From Mycolicibacter acidiphilus (lineage in GTDB: Bacteria; Actinomycetota; Actinomycetes; Mycobacteriales; Mycobacteriaceae): a DNA stretch of 38,385 bases. Below are positions 32,506 through 38,385 of the stretch, in pieces. The notes beneath the pieces were generated by a model that saw only the letters and a list, made by a program, of their open reading frames with translations, made no database searches and was not told the origin of the DNA. Position 1 is the stretch's first letter. Every line of letters begins with the position of its first letter. The stretch covers positions 1-38,385 of the forward strand of contig NZ_JAHCLR010000009.1 in NCBI RefSeq assembly GCF_018455725.1. The letters run 5' to 3'. A program made the position numbers and the translations under genes.

Positions 32506-35364
32506 TCACGCCGGTGGTCCGGCCGGTCGGGCCGCCGCACGGCGCCGTGGCGGCCGAGCGGGGGCGGTCACCACCTGGTGAACCTGCACGGGGGTGTCGT
32601 CCTCGGAGTCCAGCACGTCGAGGTCGTCCTCGTCGTCGTCCTCGTCGTCCTCGTCGTCGTCGGAGTCCAGGTCGTCCTCGTCGTCGGAGTCGAGGTCCTC
32701 GTCGTCGCCCTCGTCATCGAGGTCGACCTCGACCTCAACGTCCTCGTCGTCCGAGTCCTCGTCGTCGGAATCCTCGGAGTCGTCGAATTCGTCCTCGGAG
32801 TCGTTGAGGTCCTCAGCGCCCGGCCCCGTCGACACCAACTCCTCAACGGCCTCGCCGGTCACCGAGCCGGTGGTCTCGTCAGCCGCTTCCTCGGCGACCT
32901 CGCCGGACTCCTCATCCTCATGGCCGTTGGCTGCCGCCATCGCCTTGAACATCGGGTGGTCGCCGGGGGTGTGCACCGGCACCTTGACCACGGCCGGCTC
33001 GTCGACCTTCGCCTTCTTGGCGCGCTTACTGCGACGACTGCCGCCCGACTCCGGCTTGCGGCCCGGGGCCGCCGAGTCGACCGGGTCGGCGTGCAGCACG
33101 ATGCCGCGGCCGGCGCAGTGCTGACAGTTCGTCGAGAACGCCTCGATCAGCCCGGTGCCCAGCCGCTTGCGGGTCAACTGCACCAGCCCCAGCGACGTCA
33201 CCTCCGAGACCTGATGGCGGGTGCGATCCCGGCCCAGCGCCTCGGTGAGCCGGCGCAGCACCAGATCCCGGTTGGACTCCAGCACCATGTCGATGAAGTC
33301 GATGACGATGATGCCGCCGATGTCGCGCAGCCGGAGTTGGCGCACGGTCTCCTCGGCCGCCTCCAGGTTGTTCCGGGTGACGGTCTCCTCCAGGTTCCCG
33401 CCGGAGCCGGTGAACTTGCCGGTGTTGACGTCGACCACGGTCATGGCCTCGGTCCGGTCGATCACCAGGGTGCCGCCGGAGGGCAGCCAGACCTTGCGGT
33501 CCATTGCCTTGGCCAGCTGCTCGTCGATGCGGTGCACCGCGAACACGTCGGGGCCGTCCTGCCCGTCCGGGCCGGTCGCCGCCTGGTAGCGGGTCAGCTT
33601 GGACACCAGTTCGGGCGCGACCGAGCCGACGTAGTCGTTGATGGTCTCCCAGGCGTCGTCACCGGACACCACCAGTTCGGAGAAGTCCTCGTTGAACAGG
33701 TCGCGGATGACTTTCACCAGCACGTCGGGCTCTTCGTAGAGCGCCACCGCCGCACCGGAGGCTTTGCCCTTGGTCTCCGCGGCGGTGGCCTCGATCTCGG
33801 TCCAGCGCTGCTGCAGCCGGGCCACGTCGGCGCGGATGTCCTCTTCCTTGACGCCTTCGGAGGCGGTGCGGATGATGACGCCCGCGTCGGACGGCACCAC
33901 CTCCCGCAGGATCTCCTTGAGCCGCTGCCGCTCGGTGTCGGGCAGTTTGCGGCTGATCCCGGTCGACGACGCACCGGGCACATAGACCAGGTAGCGGCCG
34001 GCCAGCGAAACCTGCGTGGTGAGCCGGGCGCCCTTGTGGCCGATCGGATCCTTGCTGACCTGCACGACGACGTAGTCGCCGGGCTTGAGCGCCTGCTCGA
34101 TCTTGCGGTTCTGGCCGCCCAGCCCGGCAGCCTCCCAGTTCACCTCACCGGCGTACAGCACGCCGTTGCGGCCGCGGCCGATGTCGACGAACGCCGCCTC
34201 CATCGACGGCAGCACGTTCTGCACGATGCCCAGGTAGACGTTGCCGACCAGCGAGGTGGAGGCAGCGGAGGTGACGAAGTGTTCGACGACGACGCCGTCC
34301 TCCAGCACCGCGATCTGGGTGTAGCGGGCGCCCTGGTGCGGCGGCTCGGTACGGACCCGGTCACGCACCACCATGCGGCGCTCAACGGCCTCGCGGCGAG
34401 CCAGGAATTCGGCCTCGCTGAGGATCGGCGGCCGGCGGCGACCCGCGTCACGTCCATCACGGCGGCGCTGCCGTTTGGCCTCCAGCCGGGTCGACCCGTT
34501 GATGCCCTGAATCTCGTCGTCGGAGCCCTTGTCCGCCTTGGGCGACCGGCCCTTGGCACGCGGTGCCCGTTCGTGCACGACGGTGTTGGGCGGGTCATCA
34601 GACGACGTGGTGTCCTCGTCGTCGCCATCACCGGTACCCGACTTGCGCCGCCGGCGCCGGCGACGGCGCCGGTTGCCGGCCTCATCGGCCGAGCCCGCGT
34701 CCCCGTCAGCCTCGCCGGCCTCGTCGTCGGCGGCCCCGGTTTCGTCGGCCTCCGCCGCGCCGTCCTCGTTCGTGGCTTCGTCGTCGGACTCGTCGCCGTC
34801 GTCGGCGGGCGAGCCGTCGGATCCGCGGCCACGGCCTCGGCCGCGACGTCCGCGGCGCCGACGCCGGTTGGCCGGCCGGTCCTCGCCGTCGTCGTTCTCG
34901 TCGGTGTCGTCGGCGTCGTCGTCCGAGGCCGAGTCCTCATCGGAGCCTTCGCCTGCCGACCGGCGGTCTGCCGCACGGGGTGCCTCGAACGCGACCGGTG
35001 CGACGAACAGCGGCATGTAGTCGGCCGGTGCGGCGGTGGCCGCCTCCGGGGCGGTCTCCAGCAGCAGCCGCGACTCGGGCTCGCCGAAGATCGGGGTGTC
35101 GATCGGCTCGTCGGCCGGCGCGGCCGGCTCAGCAGCCGGTTCGGGGGCCGAACCCAGCAGGTCGCGCACCCGGACGGCATCGCCGCGGTCCACGCTGGAA
35201 TGCGCGCTGCGGGTGCGACCGTCCAGCTCGATCAGAGCGTCGAGCACCCGCTTGCTGGTGGTGCCCAGCACTCGCGCGAGGGAGTGAACGCGCAGGCGCT
35301 CCGGTAACTCCTCGTGCGGGGCTTGCGCCGCGGATACATCTGTAAAGGTGCCATCATCTGTCAC
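32506..35364 (-). CDS. rne: ribonuclease E (RNase E/G family)
   Basis: 952 residues; M. tuberculosis RNase E is 953. Main endoribonuclease for mRNA decay and rRNA processing. The N-terminal part (1-320) is mycobacterial: conserved start PHEELPERLRVHSLARVLGT, then acidic and Arg-rich tracts (RRRRRRRRRK). Catalytic core (about 330-800): S1 domain (GNVYLGIVQNVLPSMEAAFVDIGRGRNGVLY), catalytic Asp residues in TVVDVNTGKF and GGIIVIDFIDM, and zinc link CQHCAGRG. The C-terminus is a long Asp/Glu run coded by simple repeats. The GTG at 35364 has AGGAG ideally placed and matches the family start; an in-frame ATG at 35538 lies in the leader. From memory, ndkA precedes rne in M. tuberculosis; here a PGRS gene does. 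Confidence 0.96.
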   Translation of the reverse strand: MTDDGTFTDVSAAQAPHEELPERLRVHSLARVLGTTSKRVLDALIELDGRTRSAHSSVDRGDAVRVRDLLGSAPEPAAEPAAPADEPIDTPIFGEPESRLLLETAPEAATAAPADYMPLFVAPVAFEAPRAADRRSAGEGSDEDSASDDDADDTDENDDGEDRPANRRRRRGRRGRGRGRGSDGSPADDGDESDDEATNEDGAAEADETGAADDEAGEADGDAGSADEAGNRRRRRRRRRKSGTGDGDDEDTTSSDDPPNTVVHERAPRAKGRSPKADKGSDDEIQGINGSTRLEAKRQRRRDGRDAGRRRPPILSEAEFLARREAVERRMVVRDRVRTEPPHQGARYTQIAVLEDGVVVEHFVTSAASTSLVGNVYLGIVQNVLPSMEAAFVDIGRGRNGVLYAGEVNWEAAGLGGQNRKIEQALKPGDYVVVQVSKDPIGHKGARLTTQVSLAGRYLVYVPGASSTGISRKLPDTERQRLKEILREVVPSDAGVIIRTASEGVKEEDIRADVARLQQRWTEIEATAAETKGKASGAAVALYEEPDVLVKVIRDLFNEDFSELVVSGDDAWETINDYVGSVAPELVSKLTRYQAATGPDGQDGPDVFAVHRIDEQLAKAMDRKVWLPSGGTLVIDRTEAMTVVDVNTGKFTGSGGNLEETVTRNNLEAAEETVRQLRLRDIGGIIVIDFIDMVLESNRDLVLRRLTEALGRDRTRHQVSEVTSLGLVQLTRKRLGTGLIEAFSTNCQHCAGRGIVLHADPVDSAAPGRKPESGGSRRSKRAKKAKVDEPAVVKVPVHTPGDHPMFKAMAAANGHEDEESGEVAEEAADETTGSVTGEAVEELVSTGPGAEDLNDSEDEFDDSEDSDDEDSDDEDVEVEVDLDDEGDDEDLDSDDEDDLDSDDDEDDEDDDEDDLDVLDSEDDTPVQVHQVVTAPARPPRRRAAARPAGPPA

Positions 35365-35616
35365 GTAAGTCTCCTCAGCCCCCGGGCGCGTCATATCGAC
35401 GCGGCCACGCGAGGGCTTCTCGTTATTCGCCCGGCTCACTGTCCCCGGGCTTGTGGTGGTCTCGCTCCGAGGGGCTCGGGTGAACCGACTCGGTGCCTGG
35501 CTGAACGAGGACCGGGCGATTGGCGCCGCATCACACAACGCAACCGTCGCACTCGCCTAAGTCTTCATTCGGGTGTCGGCCACCGGTCCGGCGACGTTCA
35601 CCCGCTCGCCAGTATC
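35365..35616 (-). promoter_or_regulatory. rne promoter and long 5' leader
   Basis: A -10-like GATACT (minus strand 35616 to 35611) would place the start near 35604, giving a leader of about 240 nt, close to what I recall for M. smegmatis rne (236 nt). The leader holds a three-codon open frame, Met-Lys-Thr-stop (35568-35557), and the rne ribosome binding site AGGAG just before GTG 35364. RNase E genes are often controlled through the leader. Confidence 0.5.
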
Positions 35617-35823
35617 CCACACAAGTGGAGTCGGTCGATCGAAAGGCGAGAAGCCACTGGTGAGCGGTGCCGTCAGCGATGACGTGGCGCGTGAAACAAC
35701 CGCCCGCGTCCGGCCTCCACAGCGAGGGCTACAACTGCTCACCGCAGCAGGCCGCGCACCCGGCAACAGATCACCGCTAGCTGCGGAAATTCCTACAGAC
35801 TCCTGTGAAACACACATTTTCTG
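35617..35823. other. intergenic stretch with no recognised content
   Basis: Part of the 545-bp gap between rne and the PGRS gene. I see no supported gene; an 86-codon minus-strand frame at 35557-35817 has no ribosome binding site or family features. Confidence 0.5.
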
Positions 35824-35852
35824 TTGTCTACGTCACACTGCGTTCATAGCGT
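35824..35852 (+). promoter_or_regulatory. promoter for the PGRS gene
   Basis: TTGTCT (35824-35829) and TAGCGT (35847-35852) separated by 17 bp, a good SigA-type match. The start would be near 35859, giving a leader of about 50 nt with AAGAAGG 8 nt before the ATG at 35910. Confidence 0.5.
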
Positions 35853-35909
35853 GACGCTCAAGGGGGTTCCGGCAGTTCCTCGGTGAACGCGTTGGGAAGA
35901 AGGCCGACA

Positions 35910-38385
35910 ATGGCTCGTCAACGAAACGGTAACCAGTCCCGGACCGCACGTCGGGCGCGGGTCCGACGCCGAACCGCCGGGTTGGGCACCACTGCGGCGG
36001 CGTTCCTCACATTCGGGTTGACACCGCTGGCCGGTCCGGCGGCCCACGCTGACGACACGGGTCTGGACGCGATCTTCGACCAGATCCTGGCGCCGTTCAT
36101 GGACCCCGGGACGACCACGTTCGACCCCGACGCGCTGCTGTCGCCGGCGGCCTGGGACGCGATGCTGTCGAACCTGGGCGACTCGACGGACCGGGGGGCT
36201 GTTGCCGGGTCGGCCCAGTCGACGGATCTGCTGACCGAGATCCTGAACGTCATCAACTACCCGACCGCTGCCTTGTTCGGCCGCGACCTGATCGGCGACG
36301 GCATCCAGATCGGTGACACCGTCGGCGCCACCGGATCGGTGTACGAGGGCATCAACGACTCGATCTTCGGATCACTGGATCCGAGTCTGTTCGGCAGCTT
36401 CAGTGACGGCGGCTACCTGTTCGGCGACGGCGCCACCGGCGCGATCGGGGTCGCAGGCGTCGACGGCGGCGACGGCGGCGACGGCGGTTATGGCGGTCTG
36501 TTCGGTGGCGGCGGTACCGGTGGCGCCGGTGTCGACGGCGGCGCCGGCGGCGACGGCGGCGCCGGCGGCCTGCTCTTCGGCACCGGCGGCGAAGGCGGCC
36601 AGGGCGGCGCCTCGACCGCGGCGGGTGTCGACGGCGGCGCCGGCGGCGACGGTGGCGCCGGTGGCCTGTTCTTCGGCACCGGCGGCCAAGGCGGCGGCGG
36701 CGGCGAGGGCTTCCAAGGCGTCACCGGCACCGACGCCACCACTGTGGGCGCTGCCGGTGGGACCGGAGGCACCGGCACCGAGGGTGGCGCCGGCGGCAAC
36801 GGCGGCACCGGCGGTTTCCTGTTCGGCAAGGCCGGTGACGGCGGGTACGGCGGCGAGGGCGGTACCGGCGGTACCGGTGGCGCCGGTGCCGCCGGGCTCG
36901 GCGCGGCCACCGCGGGCGCCAACGGCGGTAACGGCAGTGCCGGCGGGACGGGCGGGAACGGTGGCCAGGGTGGCGCCGCCGGCGCGGCCGGCAAAGCCGG
37001 CTTCCTCGGCGGTGCCGGAACCGGCGGCAGCGCAGGCATCCAAGGTGTCGGCGGCAACGGCGGTCAGGGTGGCGCCGGCGGCAACGGCGCGACGGGCGCC
37101 ACCGGCGAGTCCGGGACGGCCGGCGGATCCGGGACGGCCGGCACCTCGAGCACCGTGAACGGCACCAGCGGCGGCGCCGGTACCGCCGGCTTCCAGGGCG
37201 GTGCCGGCGGCAACGGCGGCACCGGCGGCAACGGCGGGGCAGCCGGCAGCGGCTCCGCGGCCGGCCAGGTGGGCGCCGGCGGTGTCGGCGGCAACGCGGG
37301 TGACGGCGGGATGGGCGGCACCGGCGGCAACGGCGGCACCGGCGGCAACGGATTCGATGCGACCGCGGCGGGCGCCAGCGGCAGCAACGGCGGGGCTGGC
37401 GGCGCTGGTGGCGCCGGCGGCGTAGGCGGTGGGCAGGGTGCCGCGGGCACCGGCGGCCTGGCCGGCGGCACCGGCCCGGTCGCCGCCTCCGGCAACAGCG
37501 GCAGCTCGGGCCTCCAGGGTGTCGGGGGCAACGGCGGCCAGGGTGGCGAAGGCGGCAACGGCGCGACCGGAGCCAACGCCACCACCACCGGCACAACGGG
37601 CGGCGCTGGTACGGCCGGCAACGCAACCGATCCCAACGGCGGCACCGGCCAGACCGGCGGCACCGGCGCGGCCGGCGGCGTCGGCGGCAACGGCGGCACC
37701 GGCGGTCACGGCGGCGCGGCAGGCACCGGCTCTACATCGGGCACGGTGGGTGCTGGCGGGCACGGCGGTAACGCCGGTAGCGGCGGCACCGGCGGCGTCG
37801 GCGGCACGGGCGGACGCGGCGGCACCGCGTTCAGCCCGACCACCGATGACGGCACGAACGGCGGCGACGGCGGCCAGGGCGGCACGGGCGGCGCCGGCGG
37901 CGCCGGCGGCGCGGCTGGCACAGCCGGTTCCGGCGGTCTGAACGGCGCGAATGCGGATCAGGCGGCGTCCGGCAACGCGGGCGTGCAGGGTGCCGGCGGC
38001 CAGGGTGGCAACGGCGGCGACGGGGCGACCGGCGCCACCGGCGGCACCGGTACGACCGGCACCGCCCCGAGCCCGACCGGCGGCCAGGGCGGTGCCGGCG
38101 GCACTGGCGGCGACGCCGGGAAGGCCGGTACCGGCGGCGCCGGTAACGGTAGTGCGGGCGCTAGCGGCACGGCCGGCGTGGCCGGCGCCGGCGGCGTCGG
38201 CGGCCAGGGCGGCACCGGATACGACAACACGACCGCCGGCGGCACCGGTGGCATCGGCGGCAACGGCGGCCAGGGCGGCAGCGGCGGCGCCAACGCCGAC
38301 GGCACCCACGCCCTCGACGGCACCGGCGGCCAGGGCGGCACCGGCGGCGCTGGCGGACCGGCCGGGGGCGGCGTCGCCGCCGGCA
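35910..38385 (+). CDS. PGRS-repeat protein with Sec-type signal peptide, no PE domain (3' end outside window)
   Basis: 825 codons are visible and the frame stays open to the window end. Residues 1-47 form an export signal: many Arg, hydrophobic run AAAFLTFGLTPLAG, cleavage expected after AHA47. Residues 48-180 are a non-repeat region with a linker LFGRDLIGDG (122-131) resembling the GRPLI motif that joins PE and PGRS domains. From 181 on the protein is Gly-Gly-X repeats with many Asn, Ala and Thr, and LFG phrases (GGYLFGDG, GGLLFGTGG, GGFLFGKAG). ATG at 35910 with AAGAAGG. No PE domain is encoded upstream. Likely a secreted or cell-envelope protein; function unknown. Confidence 0.85.
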   Translation, partial: MARQRNGNQSRTARRARVRRRTAGLGTTAAAFLTFGLTPLAGPAAHADDTGLDAIFDQILAPFMDPGTTTFDPDALLSPAAWDAMLSNLGDSTDRGAVAGSAQSTDLLTEILNVINYPTAALFGRDLIGDGIQIGDTVGATGSVYEGINDSIFGSLDPSLFGSFSDGGYLFGDGATGAIGVAGVDGGDGGDGGYGGLFGGGGTGGAGVDGGAGGDGGAGGLLFGTGGEGGQGGASTAAGVDGGAGGDGGAGGLFFGTGGQGGGGGEGFQGVTGTDATTVGAAGGTGGTGTEGGAGGNGGTGGFLFGKAGDGGYGGEGGTGGTGGAGAAGLGAATAGANGGNGSAGGTGGNGGQGGAAGAAGKAGFLGGAGTGGSAGIQGVGGNGGQGGAGGNGATGATGESGTAGGSGTAGTSSTVNGTSGGAGTAGFQGGAGGNGGTGGNGGAAGSGSAAGQVGAGGVGGNAGDGGMGGTGGNGGTGGNGFDATAAGASGSNGGAGGAGGAGGVGGGQGAAGTGGLAGGTGPVAASGNSGSSGLQGVGGNGGQGGEGGNGATGANATTTGTTGGAGTAGNATDPNGGTGQTGGTGAAGGVGGNGGTGGHGGAAGTGSTSGTVGAGGHGGNAGSGGTGGVGGTGGRGGTAFSPTTDDGTNGGDGGQGGTGGAGGAGGAAGTAGSGGLNGANADQAASGNAGVQGAGGQGGNGGDGATGATGGTGTTGTAPSPTGGQGGAGGTGGDAGKAGTGGAGNGSAGASGTAGVAGAGGVGGQGGTGYDNTTAGGTGGIGGNGGQGGSGGANADGTHALDGTGGQGGTGGAGGPAGGGVAAG
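36531..36695 (+). repeat. 69-bp direct repeat inside the PGRS gene
   Basis: 36531-36599 and 36627-36695 are 65 of 69 bases identical, offset by 96 bp. Both code for a VDGGAGGDGGAGGL unit ending in FGTGG. Confidence 0.85.
37035..38385 (+). repeat. higher-order repeats of about 157 codons in the PGRS region
   Basis: Units begin at 37035 (GIQGVGGNGGQGG), 37509 (GLQGVGGNGGQGG) and 37980 (GVQGAGGQGGNGG), spaced 474 and 471 bp. Units 1 and 2 align along their length, sharing also GGAAG and VGAGG-GGNAG phrases. Unit 3 is cut by the window end. Confidence 0.7.

Noticed and set aside
32338-35307. 989-codon plus-strand open frame
   Set aside because: It is antisense to rne and arises from high-GC codon bias; the minus-strand product is a full RNase E with catalytic motifs, while the plus product is low-complexity Val/Arg/Gly with no family features.
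35365-35538. N-terminal extension of RNase E to an in-frame ATG at 35538
   Set aside because: The family N-terminus and a strong AGGAG fix the start at GTG 35364; the extension lies in the leader.
35557-35817. 86-codon minus-strand frame upstream of rne
   Set aside because: No ribosome binding site, no family features, and it overlaps the rne promoter and leader.
36372-38309. 645-codon minus-strand open frame rich in Ala, Gly and Thr
   Set aside because: It is the complement of GGX repeats; the plus-strand frame has a signal peptide, promoter and ribosome binding site.
36420-38385. Possible CRISPR array or tandem satellite
   Set aside because: The repeats are in-frame GGX protein repeats without constant spacers; it is a PGRS coding region.
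1-38385. tRNA, rRNA, insertion sequence or phage genes
   Set aside because: None were recognised on reading either strand; the apparent insertions are single genes without transposase or integrase.

Overview
The window is a high-GC chromosomal segment of a nontuberculous mycobacterium. This is supported by an Eis-type acetyltransferase ending in Phe, an MmpS/MmpL pair, an F420-type flavin/deazaflavin-binding oxidoreductase, the methylglucose lipopolysaccharide genes octT and gpgP, a 952-residue RNase E, and a PGRS repeat protein. From memory, the gene order follows the Mycobacterium tuberculosis eis (Rv2416c) to rne (Rv2444c) segment, with several blocks added or lost. No rRNA, tRNA, insertion sequence, phage gene or CRISPR array was seen. 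The species cannot be named from the sequence.

Layout. 1-6.6 kb: eis, a divergent dihydrodipicolinate-reductase-like gene, a lipoprotein, and an mmpS-mmpL export pair. 6.6-9.9 kb (minus strand): a tightly overlapped operon nadD-rsfS-gpgP-octT-degV that joins NAD synthesis, ribosome silencing and lipopolysaccharide precursor synthesis. 9.9-11.5 kb: a short-dispersed-repeat element, an SDR reductase and an OsmC protein. 11.6-18.8 kb (minus strand): a receptor with a cyclase-homology domain, an MscS channel with a cNMP-like domain, proA, a MoxR ATPase and a VWA protein, in a chain with gaps of at most 28 bp. 18.9-29.1 kb: rbsK, an amidohydrolase, an aldo/keto reductase, a lipoprotein, nadE, an F420-type oxidoreductase, a PEBP/YbhB protein, a sirtuin, an MFS carboxylate transporter and a small secreted protein. 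29.1-35.6 kb (minus strand): proB, obg, rpmA, rplU and rne. 35.8 kb to the end: a PGRS-repeat gene that runs off the window.

Most notable points. (1) The terminal PGRS protein has a Sec-type signal peptide instead of a PE domain, keeps a GRPLI-like linker, and its glycine-rich region is built from about 157-residue higher-order repeats. (2) Adjacent genes encode a cyclase-homology receptor that has lost most catalytic residues and an MscS channel whose cNMP-like domain lacks the usual phosphate-binding Glu and Arg, so the pair may signal without cyclic nucleotides. (3) Two kinds of short palindromic intergenic elements occur; one overlaps the stop codon of the sirtuin gene. (4) Several genes show a TANNNT box 6-8 nt before the start codon, which suggests leaderless transcripts. 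(5) rne has a leader of about 240 nt.

Calls rest on reading motifs and on remembered family features. No database search was run, and promoter and terminator calls are pattern-based only.
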